27,899 bases of DNA from an uncultured Lachnospiraceae bacterium (GTDB taxonomy: Bacteria; Bacillota; Clostridia; Lachnospirales; Lachnospiraceae): positions 1 to 27,899 of the forward strand of contig CAJUPJ010000041.1 of assembly GCA_910588655.1 (NCBI GenBank), written 5' to 3'. Each line of letters begins with the position of its first letter. Within the stretch, counting starts at the first letter, position 1. The position numbers were made by a program, and so were the translations under genes. This document shows, piece after piece, positions 16,101-22,948 of this stretch. The notes beneath the pieces were generated by a model. The model ran no database searches, was not told where the DNA came from, and saw only the letters and a list, made by a program, of their open reading frames with translations.

Positions 16101-17747
16101 GGGAAGGTTTACCCGTGGGTTGCAAAAACAAGACATTCTACACCAGGTGTAAGCCTTATTTCACCACCTCCGCACCATGATATTTATTCTATTGAAGACC
16201 TTGCACAGCTTATTTATGACCTGAAAAACAGTAACAAAGATGCAAGGATTTCAGTTAAACTTGTTTCAGAAGCAGGCGTAGGAACTGTTGCAGCGGGTGT
16301 TGCCAAAGCAGGGGCAGCAGTAGTATTAATATCAGGCTATGATGGCGGTACAGGTGCAGCACCAAGAAGTTCTATTTATAATGCAGGGCTTCCATGGGAA
16401 CTCGGGCTTGCCGAAACACACCAGACACTTATTATGAACGGGCTGCGTTCACATGTGCGTATTGAAACAGATGGAAAGCTTATGACAGGGCGTGATGTGC
16501 TGGTTGCAGCGCTGCTTGGTGCAGAAGAATATGGATTTGCAACAGCACCGCTTGTAACAATGGGATGCGTAATGATGAGGGTATGCAACCTTGATACATG
16601 TCCTGTAGGTGTTGCAACACAGAACCCTGAGCTGCGTAAAAGGTTTAAAGGAAAGCCTGAATATGTAGAAAACTTTATGAGGTTTGTGGCACAGGAACTG
16701 CGTGAATATATGGCAGCGCTTGGAATAAAAACTGTTGACGGGCTTATAGGGCGTACTGATTTACTGCAGGTTAAGGACAGTAAAGCATCAAAATACAATA
16801 TAGACTTGTCGGAAATGCTTGATTGCACATTTGCAAATGAAAGAAAAGAAAATAAATTTAATCCCAAAAATGTATTTGATTTCGGGCTTGATAAGACAAT
16901 TGATGAAAAAGTGCTGCTGCCTAAGCTGAAAAATGCAGTTGAAACAAAGGAAAAGACAAGAGTATCTGTTAATGTGACTAATATTAACCGTTCACTTGGT
17001 ACAATTCTTGGTTCAGAGATTACAAAGAAACATAATGGCACATTAGATGAAGATACTATTACTGTAGAATGCCATGGAAGCGGCGGGCAGAGTTTTGGTG
17101 CATTTATACCACAGGGACTTACACTTGAACTTATAGGAGACTCTAATGACTATATTGGAAAAGGGCTTTCCGGGGGCAAGATTATAGTATATCCGCCAGC
17201 GGGCACTAAATTTAAGGCAGATGAAAATATTATTATTGGAAATGTGGCATTTTATGGTGCTACAAGTGGCAAGGCATTTATAAACGGGATAGCAGGGGAA
17301 CGTTTCTGTGTAAGGAATTCGGGCTGTACTGCTGTTGTAGAAGGTGTTGGCGACCATGGCTGTGAATATATGACAGGTGGGCGTGTTGTAATACTTGGCA
17401 ATACAGGCAAAAACTTTGCGGCAGGCATGAGCGGCGGTGTTGCATATGTACTTGACGAAAACAGTGATTTATACCTTAAATTAAATAAAGAGCTTGTTTC
17501 ATCTGCCCCTGTTACTGATAAATATGATGTAATTGAGTTAAAATCTATAATTGAAGAGCATGTAAATGCGACAGGTTCAGAAAAGGGAAAAACAATTCTT
17601 GATAACTTTAGTGAATACCTGCCTAAGTTTAAGAAAATTGTTTCTTATGATTATAGTAAGATGTTACAGCTTATTGCTAAAATGGAAGAGCATGGGCTGG
17701 GATATGAACAGGCACAGATAGAAGCTTTTTATGCAAGCAGAAAATGA
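13182..17747 (+). CDS. gltB: Glutamate synthase (GOGAT), large subunit
   Basis: Seen: 1521 aa, the full usual length. The class II glutaminase domain begins with the catalytic Cys at residue 31 (DNCGIGAIV) and runs to about 430. The central domain follows. The FMN barrel lies around 800-1200, with GEGG, GAKPGEGGHLPG and the 3Fe-4S cysteines C1129-x5-C1135-x4-C1140. The GXGXG beta-helix domain (about 1260-1450) has HGSGGQSFGAF and GGRVVILGNTGKNFAAGMSGG. It converts glutamine plus 2-oxoglutarate to two glutamates with reductant passed from GltD. ATG at 13167 is in frame but holds the GGAGG ribosome site of the ATG at 13182, so the later start is chosen. gltD follows after 16 nt. A leader terminator suggests attenuation control. 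Confidence 0.97.
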   Translation: MANGTGTDGAYKALGNKKRGLYDPRFEHDNCGIGAIVNIKGNKTHDTVTGALGIVEKLEHRAGKDAEGKTGDGVGILLQISHNFFKKAVKASGFEIGEERDYGIGMFFFPQDELKRNQAKKMFEVIIKKEGLELLGWREVPVVPGILGHKAADCMPCIMQAFVKRPEDVERGLAFDRKLYIARRVFEQSNDDTYVVSFSSRTIVYKGMFLVGQLRLFFEDLQDPGYLSAIAIVHSRFSTNTNPSWMRAHPNRFIVHNGEINTIVGNADKMLAREETMETPYLSGDFHKVLPVVNPNGSDSARLDNTLEFLVMSGMELPLAVMVTIPEPWEHDLGVSQKKRDFYQYYATMMEPWDGPASILFSDGDLMGAVLDRNGLRPSRYYITTDGQLVLSSEVGVFEIPAEKVVKKDRLRPGRMLLVDTVKGELVDDDVLKEKYASRQPYGEWLNNNLVTLKELKIPNKKVVEFTDEERARLQKAFGYTFEEYKTSILPMAQNGAEPIASMGTDTPLPMLSEQPQPLFNYFKQLFAQVTNPPIDAIREEIVTSTSVYIGEDGNLLEEKAENCNVLKICNPILTDTDLIKIKSMDKKGFKCEDIPITYYKNTSLEKALGRLCLAADRAYREGVNILVLTDRGVDENHVAIPSLLAVAAMQQHLVTTKKRTRVAMILESAEPREVHHFATLLGYGACAINPYLAHSTIKELINSGMLDKDYYAAVDDYDKAVLHGIVKIASKMGISTIQSYQGSKIFEAIGISENVIEKYFTDTKYCVGSLTLEDIQEQVDRVHSTAFDPLGLSVDLTLESRGQHKARGNKEEHLYNPETIHLLQQSAWTGNYELFKQYSKAINEKEHCMNLRGMLDFKYPEKGIPVEEVESVDEIVKRFKTGAMSYGSISQEAHETLAIAMNRLHGKSNSGEGGESLERLLTAGQEEDRCSAIKQVASGRFGVTSRYLVSAKEIQIKMAQGAKPGEGGHLPGGKVYPWVAKTRHSTPGVSLISPPPHHDIYSIEDLAQLIYDLKNSNKDARISVKLVSEAGVGTVAAGVAKAGAAVVLISGYDGGTGAAPRSSIYNAGLPWELGLAETHQTLIMNGLRSHVRIETDGKLMTGRDVLVAALLGAEEYGFATAPLVTMGCVMMRVCNLDTCPVGVATQNPELRKRFKGKPEYVENFMRFVAQELREYMAALGIKTVDGLIGRTDLLQVKDSKASKYNIDLSEMLDCTFANERKENKFNPKNVFDFGLDKTIDEKVLLPKLKNAVETKEKTRVSVNVTNINRSLGTILGSEITKKHNGTLDEDTITVECHGSGGQSFGAFIPQGLTLELIGDSNDYIGKGLSGGKIIVYPPAGTKFKADENIIIGNVAFYGATSGKAFINGIAGERFCVRNSGCTAVVEGVGDHGCEYMTGGRVVILGNTGKNFAAGMSGGVAYVLDENSDLYLKLNKELVSSAPVTDKYDVIELKSIIEEHVNATGSEKGKTILDNFSEYLPKFKKIVSYDYSKMLQLIAKMEEHGLGYEQAQIEAFYASRK

Positions 17748-17763
17748 TAGGAGTGTTATTGCT

Positions 17764-19242
17764 ATGGGAAAACCAACTGGATTTTTGGAATATAACAGAA
17801 AAGATAATAAAGCAACAGAGCCTTTGGAGAGAATTAAGAATTTTAATGAATTCCATACGCCTGCCAGTGACAAGGAACGTAAGGAACAGGCGGCACGCTG
17901 CATGAACTGCGGCGTACCGTTCTGCCAGTCTGGCATGATGTTAAATGGCATGGCATCAGGCTGTCCTTTAAATAACCTTGTGCCAGAATGGAATGATTTG
18001 CTTTATCTTGGAAATATGGAAAAAGCATTACAGCTATTAAGGCAGACAAATAATTTTCCTGAATTTACATCAAGGGTATGTCCTGCACTTTGTGAAGCAG
18101 CATGTACATGCGGGCTGAATGACGCCCCTGTTACATGTAAAGCAAATGAGATGGCAATTATTGAGTACGGTTACGAAAACGGGCTGATGGAAGCTGTCCC
18201 TCCTAAAGTACGTACAGGCAAAAAGGCTGCAGTTGTTGGTTCAGGGCCAGCAGGCCTTGCGGCAGCAGACCAGTTAAACAGGCGCGGGCACTTAGTAACT
18301 GTTTATGAAAGAAATGACCATATTGGCGGGCTGCTTATGTATGGTATTCCAAATATGAAGCTTGAAAAATGGGTGATTAACAGAAAACAGGAGATAATGG
18401 AAAAAGAAGGCATACAGTTTATTGTTAATGCTGATGTAGGTAAAAACGTAAAAGCCCAGGATTTAATTAATGGATATGACTGCGTAATCCTCGCATGTGG
18501 TGCATCAGAACCACGTGATATAAAGGCAGCAGGACGGGATGCAGAGGGAATTTATTTTGCAGTTGATTTTCTGGCGCGTTCTACAAAACATGTGCTTTCA
18601 GGACAAAATAATGGTTTTATTAATACAAAAGGTAAAAATGTAGTAGTAATTGGCGGTGGTGATACAGGTAATGACTGTGTTGGGACATCAGTGCGCCAGG
18701 GTGCTAAATCTGTTGTACAGGTTGAAATGATGCCAAAGCTTCCAGACAGCCGTCCAGAAAGCAACCCATGGCCAGAGTGGCCACGTGTCTGCAAAACAGA
18801 TTATGGCCAGGAAGAAGCTATTGCAGTATATGGCAAAGACCCGCGTATTTACCAGGCAACAGTTAAAGAATTTATAAAAGATAAAAATGGCAAACTTAAG
18901 AAAGTTAAACTTATAAAACTTGAGCCAAAGAAAAATGAGAAAACAGGCAGGATGGATATGGCAGAAATTCCAGGCAGTGAATTTGAAATACCTGCTGATT
19001 ATGTGTTAATAGCAGCCGGCTTCCTTGGGACACAGCAGTATATTGCAAAGGCATTTGGTGTCCAGCTGGATGCGCGGGGCAATGTGCTTACAGAAAAAGG
19101 CTCTTATAAAACAACATCAGACAAAGTATTTACAGCAGGGGATATGCACAGGGGGCAGTCACTTGTTGTATGGGGTATAGAAGAAGGCAGGGGAGTTGCA
19201 AAAGAAGCTGATAAATATCTGATGGGTTATACTAACCTGTAA
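17764..19242 (+). CDS. gltD: Glutamate synthase (NADPH), small subunit
   Basis: Seen: 492 aa. The N-terminal region holds the cysteine-rich Fe-S motifs CMNCGVPFC and SRVCPALCEAACTCGLN. The FAD-binding motif VVGSGPAGLAAADQL with GGLLMYGIPNMKL follows, and the NADPH-binding motif VVVIGGGDTGNDCVGT lies in the C-terminal half. It takes electrons from NADPH and passes them through FAD and Fe-S clusters to GltB. The start at 17764 (MGKPTGF, as in other GltD proteins) has AGGAG about 10 nt upstream. The longer frame from 17731 would overlap gltB and is rejected. It is co-transcribed with gltB. Confidence 0.97.
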   Translation: MGKPTGFLEYNRKDNKATEPLERIKNFNEFHTPASDKERKEQAARCMNCGVPFCQSGMMLNGMASGCPLNNLVPEWNDLLYLGNMEKALQLLRQTNNFPEFTSRVCPALCEAACTCGLNDAPVTCKANEMAIIEYGYENGLMEAVPPKVRTGKKAAVVGSGPAGLAAADQLNRRGHLVTVYERNDHIGGLLMYGIPNMKLEKWVINRKQEIMEKEGIQFIVNADVGKNVKAQDLINGYDCVILACGASEPRDIKAAGRDAEGIYFAVDFLARSTKHVLSGQNNGFINTKGKNVVVIGGGDTGNDCVGTSVRQGAKSVVQVEMMPKLPDSRPESNPWPEWPRVCKTDYGQEEAIAVYGKDPRIYQATVKEFIKDKNGKLKKVKLIKLEPKKNEKTGRMDMAEIPGSEFEIPADYVLIAAGFLGTQQYIAKAFGVQLDARGNVLTEKGSYKTTSDKVFTAGDMHRGQSLVVWGIEEGRGVAKEADKYLMGYTNL

Positions 19243-19303
19243 TACAGAAGAAGGCAGAATAACTTAAAACTGGAATACAAAAAACCATAATTATATATAA
19301 AAA

Positions 19304-19342
19304 TGTATTAATGCCTGCATATTTACCGCGGGCATTAATACA
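19304..19342 (+). terminator. Probable gltBD terminator hairpin
   Basis: Arms 19304-19318 and 19328-19342 form a 15 bp stem (one T-G) with a 9-nt loop, 60 nt after gltD. The downstream tract is A/T-rich without a real U-run, so efficiency is uncertain. Confidence 0.55.
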
Positions 19343-19379
19343 AATATAAAATAAATTGTAGAAATTAATAAAAAAAAGC

Positions 19380-19408
19380 TTGCATTTTATAAAAAAGTGT
19401 TGTATACT
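19380..19408 (+). promoter_or_regulatory. Promoter of the tRNA-Glu gene
   Basis: TTGCAT (19380-19385), a 17 bp spacer and TATACT (19403-19408) place a start about 40 nt before the tRNA, giving it independent transcription from gltBD. Confidence 0.7.
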
Positions 19409-19454
19409 AGTTTTCGTTGGTACAGAGAAGCCACTAAATAACAATATAGTATAT

Positions 19455-19526
19455 GGTCTGTTGGTCAAGCGGCTAAGACGCCGCCCTCTCACGGCGGAAA
19501 CAGGGGTTCGATTCCCCTACAGACTG
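19455..19526 (+). tRNA. tRNA-Glu (anticodon CTC)
   Basis: A 72-nt cloverleaf is visible. The acceptor stem GGTCTGT pairs with ACAGACT (first pair G-T). The D arm is GTC/GAC. The anticodon stem CCGCC/GGCGG has loop CTCTCAC, with anticodon CTC at 19488-19490. The T arm AGGGG/CCCCT has loop TTCGATT. The CCA end is not encoded. The sequence resembles other Firmicutes tRNA-Glu genes. It reads GAG codons. Confidence 0.95.
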
Positions 19527-19559
19527 CTACTGTTTATAATTAAACAGCCCAACCCATTG

Positions 19560-19596
19560 AAAATCCCGCAAGAATGTATCTTGTGGGGTTTTCTTT
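19560..19596 (+). terminator. Intrinsic terminator of the tRNA-Glu transcript
   Basis: Arms 19560-19573 and 19579-19592 pair over 14 positions (two wobbles) with a 5-nt loop and run into TTTTCTTT. A smaller hairpin at 19530-19547 directly follows the tRNA. Confidence 0.8.
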
Positions 19597-19613
19597 ATAT
19601 ATTTTTATCTATT

Positions 19614-19647
19614 ATGTTTAAAAGAAACCGAAGTTTCTTTTAAACAT
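19614..19647 (-). terminator. Terminator of the ABC-F gene with UUCG tetraloop
   Basis: A perfect 15 bp stem (19614-19628 with 19633-19647) has, on the minus strand, a C-UUCG-G loop, which is an unusually stable tetraloop. It lies 37 nt after the ABC-F stop. The U-rich part is inside the 3' arm (TTTCTTTT). Confidence 0.65.
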
Positions 19648-19683
19648 TGTAATAAAGATTTATATAAATTTATACCAGGATTT

Positions 19684-21315
19684 TTAATCGCTTTCTTCTG
19701 TCTGTACTGAAAGTATCTGTCTTTTGCGTGCCATTTCATCGCTGTCAAGGTATTCATCGTATGTTGTGATTTTATCAATAAGGCCGCCTGGTGTTATTTC
19801 CATAATCCTGTTAGCTATTGTCTGTATAAACTGGTGGTCTTGTGATGTAAACAGCACAACGCCTGGGAATTTGATAAGCCCGTTGTTAAGTGATGTTATG
19901 GACTCCATGTCAAGGTGCGCTGTAGGTTCATCTATTATAAGTACGTTAGAACCAAGTATCATCATTTTAGAGAGCATTACACGTACACGTTCTCCACCGG
20001 AAAGCACGTTTACTTTCTTGATGCCGTCTTCACCTGGGAAAAGCATACGTCCAAGGAAGCCGCGTACATAAGTCGGGTCTTTTTCTGGAGAGAAAGGCAT
20101 AAGCCAGTCTACAATGGTTTCGCTAGTATTAAAAAGCTCTGTATTGTCTTTTGGGAAGTAAGAAAAGCTTGTTGTTACGCCCCATTTAAAAGAACCGCTG
20201 TCTGGTTCTAGTTCGCCAGCAAGTATTTTAAAGAGTGTAGTGTTGGCAATTGTGTCACTTCCTACAAATGCAACTTTGTCCTCACGCCCGATTATAAATG
20301 ATATATCGTCAAGCACTTTTACACCGTCAATTGTTTTGGAGATATGTTCCACAGTAAGGACTTCGTTGCCTATTTCACGGTCAGGGCGGAAGTCAATATA
20401 TGGATATTTGCGGCTTGAAGGTTTCATTTCATCAAGCTGTATTTTTTCAAGGGCATGTTTACGTGAAGTAGCCTGCTTTGATTTGGATGCATTAGCGCTG
20501 AAACGCTGGATAAATGTCTGGAGTTCTTTAATCTTTTCCTCCTTCTTCTTGTTGGCTTCCTTCATCTGCTTAATCATAAGCTGGCTTGACTCATACCAGA
20601 AGTCATAATTACCGGCATATAACTGTATTTTGGCATAGTCAATATCAGCAATATGTGTACATACTTTGTTTAAGAAATAACGGTCATGTGAAACAACTAT
20701 TACTGTGTTGTCAAAATTAATAAGAAATTCTTCAAGCCAGCGGATAGCTTCAAGGTCAAGGTGGTTAGTAGGCTCGTCGAGAAGCAGTATGTCAGGGTTT
20801 CCAAAGAGTGCCTGTGCAAGAAGCACCTTTATTTTTTCATTTGCAGGGAGTTCAGACATTTTTTTGCTGTGGATATCAACAGGTATTCCAAGACCGTTTA
20901 AGAGGGTAGCAGCGTCTGATTCTGCTTCCCAGCCGTCCATTGCGGCAAACTCTGCTTCAAGTTCACTTGCTTTAATGCCGTCTTCTTCTGTAAAATCAGC
21001 TTTTGCATATATTTCTTCTTTTTCCTTCATTATTGCATAAAGCCGTTCATTGCCCATAATTACAGTGTCAAGCACAACATAGCTGTCATACTGGAAATGG
21101 TCCTGCTTTAAAAAAGAAAGCCTTTGCCCTGGTGTAATAATGATTTCACCTTTGCTTGGTTCAATTTCGCCAGCAAGTATTTTCAGGAAAGTGGATTTTC
21201 CTGCACCATTTGCACCAATAAGGCCATAGCAGTTGCCTTCTGTAAATTTAATATTAACATCTTCAAATAACGCTTTTTTGCCAAGGCGTAATGTGACATT
21301 GGCTGACTGTATCAT
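19684..21315 (-). CDS. ABC-F family ATPase (YkpA/YbiT-like)
   Basis: Seen: 543 aa from the ATG at 21315 (MIQSANVTLRLGKKALF). A longer frame to 21381 is rejected because ATGAGGA just upstream serves as ribosome site and the extension reads through the leader element. The first ATPase domain has Walker A GANGAGKST, a weak signature (LPANEKIKV) and DEPTNHLD. A linker with charged helices follows. The second domain has signature LSGGERVRV and DEPTAHLD, but its P-loop reads GSDTIANTT with N358 where Lys is expected. The subfamily is soluble and ribosome-associated, works in translation and lacks membrane domains. Its leader carries the pseudoknot element 21331-21384. Whether it is a housekeeping factor or gives drug protection cannot be told, but the YkpA/YbiT pattern favours housekeeping. 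Confidence 0.92.
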   Translation of the reverse strand: MIQSANVTLRLGKKALFEDVNIKFTEGNCYGLIGANGAGKSTFLKILAGEIEPSKGEIIITPGQRLSFLKQDHFQYDSYVVLDTVIMGNERLYAIMKEKEEIYAKADFTEEDGIKASELEAEFAAMDGWEAESDAATLLNGLGIPVDIHSKKMSELPANEKIKVLLAQALFGNPDILLLDEPTNHLDLEAIRWLEEFLINFDNTVIVVSHDRYFLNKVCTHIADIDYAKIQLYAGNYDFWYESSQLMIKQMKEANKKKEEKIKELQTFIQRFSANASKSKQATSRKHALEKIQLDEMKPSSRKYPYIDFRPDREIGNEVLTVEHISKTIDGVKVLDDISFIIGREDKVAFVGSDTIANTTLFKILAGELEPDSGSFKWGVTTSFSYFPKDNTELFNTSETIVDWLMPFSPEKDPTYVRGFLGRMLFPGEDGIKKVNVLSGGERVRVMLSKMMILGSNVLIIDEPTAHLDMESITSLNNGLIKFPGVVLFTSQDHQFIQTIANRIMEITPGGLIDKITTYDEYLDSDEMARKRQILSVQTEESD

Positions 21316-21330
21316 ATTAATCCTCATTTC

Positions 21331-21384
21331 TGCGCTGCTTGTGTTGGTAAAACAGCCTTGTACCAGGCAGCGCGCAGGCACAAG
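21331..21384 (-). promoter_or_regulatory. 5' leader pseudoknot element, copy A (ABC-F gene)
   Basis: Minus-strand RNA: stem CUUGUGCC/GGUACAAG (21384-21377 with 21364-21357) encloses the loop UGCGCGCUGCCU. An 18-nt linker follows, then GCAGCGC (21338-21332), which is complementary to GCGCUGC of the loop. The ribosome site (GAGGA) starts within 6 nt of that segment. A second copy with a different stem is at 25320-25374. Confidence 0.75.
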
Positions 21385-21499
21385 TGTCTGTCTGTATACT
21401 ATATTATTGCTAACCTTTTCTATTTTACAGTAAAATGGCGATTTTGCAAGGTTTTTTGAATATAATCTAAATTTTTTATGATTTTTGGCTGCTTATGTT

Positions 21500-21528
21500 T
21501 TGCATGAATGGAAAAAATGTAGTAGTAT
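21500..21528 (+). promoter_or_regulatory. Probable promoter of the PIG-V-like gene
   Basis: TTGCAT (21500-21505), a 17 bp spacer and TAGTAT (21523-21528) lie 53 bp before the start. An alternative -10, TATAAT (21533-21538), lacks a good -35. Confidence 0.5.
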
Positions 21529-21580
21529 AGTATTATAATTAAATTATATACAAAAATTTATTGTATGGAGGTTTTACCAG

Positions 21581-22870
21581 ATGGCAGTAGTGTTGACTGC
21601 AATAATAGCTGTATTTATTATTGCGTGGTTTATTTGCTTTGCAGGCCAGTCAGGCATTACGTTTAATGGCAGGCTTGGCACTTTTATAACAGGGAAGCGG
21701 ACATGCCAGGGAGAGGGCGTAAGCAGGAAGGATATTGTTTATATATTTGTACTTGCTTTAATATTCAGGATTGCAGTATATATTGCCAGTGTGGTATATT
21801 TAAATATATTTTCAGATGAAACAACATTCGGTTTTTCAGATTTCCTGTCTGCCTGGAACAGATGGGACGCACCACATTATATAGATTTAGCAAAAAAGGG
21901 TTATGAAGGGTATGTAGAAAACGGGCAGCATTTGTTTCTGGTATTTTTCCCTTTGTATCCCTGGCTTTTAAGGGCGTTACATGTTGTAATACGGGACTGG
22001 GAAATTGCATGCCTGGTGCTTTCGTGCCTGGCATATGCAGCAGGGGCATGTTTCTTTTATGCACTGGTATCAGAAGAATATGGGAAAAGGATAGCATGGA
22101 AATCCCTGGTGCTTTTATCTGTATATCCATTTTCGTTTTTCTTTGGCGGCATGATGACAGAAAGCCTGTTTTTATGTACAATGATGGCAGGATTCTATTT
22201 TGTAAAAAAGCATAACTGGCTTGCAACAGGGCTTACGGGCATACTATGTTCACTTTGCAGGGTGCAGGGTGTACTTCTGTTTGGTGTTGCAGGTGTTGAA
22301 TTTTTTGTATATTACAAACCATTTAAAATGTTTAAAGAAAAGGAGGGAAAGGAATTTATTAAACTGCTTTTTACAAAAGGGATATGCCTGTTTTTAATTC
22401 CAGTTGGCAACTTAATATATTTTTATATTAATTACAGGGTGGAGAAAAACCCGTTCCAGTTTTCAGTATACCAGAAAGAACACTGGTATCATGGGACTAC
22501 TTATTTTACAAATGCATTAAGTGAAATATGGGGATATGCTTTTGGGGAAAGCACACAGAATACTATGGCTGCTTCTGTATGGGTACCAGAGCTTGTTTTA
22601 TTTGCAGTAACAGTAATTCTGCTGTTTTACGGACTCCGCAGGCATCCGCTTAAGTACACTGCATTTTTACTTGTTTATACAATTGTTAATTACTCAGTAA
22701 CATTTCTTATTAGTGGCGGACGTTATATGTCCTGTGCATTCCCGCTTTTTATTATTCTTGGGGAAATGCTTGACAGGCATCCAAAACTTTATAATATGGT
22801 GGTGGCTGTTTCCTCAATGTTATTTGCCATTTATATGGCGGGATATTTTTCCTGGAAACAGATTATGTAG
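21581..22870 (+). CDS. PIG-V-like integral membrane mannosyltransferase-family protein
   Basis: Seen: 429 aa with about nine to ten hydrophobic segments. The extracytoplasmic loop after the second segment has WNRWDAPHYIDLAKKGY (W92-Y108), whose WDAxHY core is the key motif of the PIG-V/GT-C mannosyltransferase family. YPFSFFFGGMMTESLF follows in the position of the family's YPxxFFxxxxYTESLF. Eukaryotic PIG-V adds the second mannose of GPI anchors using a lipid-phosphate sugar donor. Bacterial relatives are thought to glycosylate lipids or proteins with polyprenyl-phosphate sugars. The ribosome site is GGAGG. The next gene, a GH13 homologue, lies 78 nt downstream and may be co-transcribed. Donor and acceptor are unknown. 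Confidence 0.82.
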   Translation: MAVVLTAIIAVFIIAWFICFAGQSGITFNGRLGTFITGKRTCQGEGVSRKDIVYIFVLALIFRIAVYIASVVYLNIFSDETTFGFSDFLSAWNRWDAPHYIDLAKKGYEGYVENGQHLFLVFFPLYPWLLRALHVVIRDWEIACLVLSCLAYAAGACFFYALVSEEYGKRIAWKSLVLLSVYPFSFFFGGMMTESLFLCTMMAGFYFVKKHNWLATGLTGILCSLCRVQGVLLFGVAGVEFFVYYKPFKMFKEKEGKEFIKLLFTKGICLFLIPVGNLIYFYINYRVEKNPFQFSVYQKEHWYHGTTYFTNALSEIWGYAFGESTQNTMAASVWVPELVLFAVTVILLFYGLRRHPLKYTAFLLVYTIVNYSVTFLISGGRYMSCAFPLFIILGEMLDRHPKLYNMVVAVSSMLFAIYMAGYFSWKQIM

Positions 22871-22898
22871 ATACATTGGTTTATGACGGCACAAATTA

Positions 22899-22931
22899 CA
22901 GGCAGCGGAGCGGATTGCGGATATCCGCCTG
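22899..22931 (+). other. Leader hairpin before the GH13 homologue
   Basis: CGGAT (22911-22915) pairs with ATCCG (22923-22927), and CAGG (22899-22902) can pair with CCTG (22928-22931). GGCTTTT and then the AAGGAG ribosome site follow at once. It may be a weak terminator or attenuator of the PIG-V-like gene. The stem is interrupted and the U-run short. Confidence 0.35.
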
Positions 22932-22948
22932 GCTTTTAAGGAGAGAAT

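Noticed and set aside
19380..19643. 87 aa open frame across the tRNA-Glu gene
   Set aside because: It overlaps the tRNA promoter, the tRNA itself and its terminator, so it is a chance frame.
21316..21381. N-terminal extension of the ABC-F protein
   Set aside because: The extension translates the leader RNA element and has no similarity to ABC-F N-termini, while a good ribosome site precedes the ATG at 21315.
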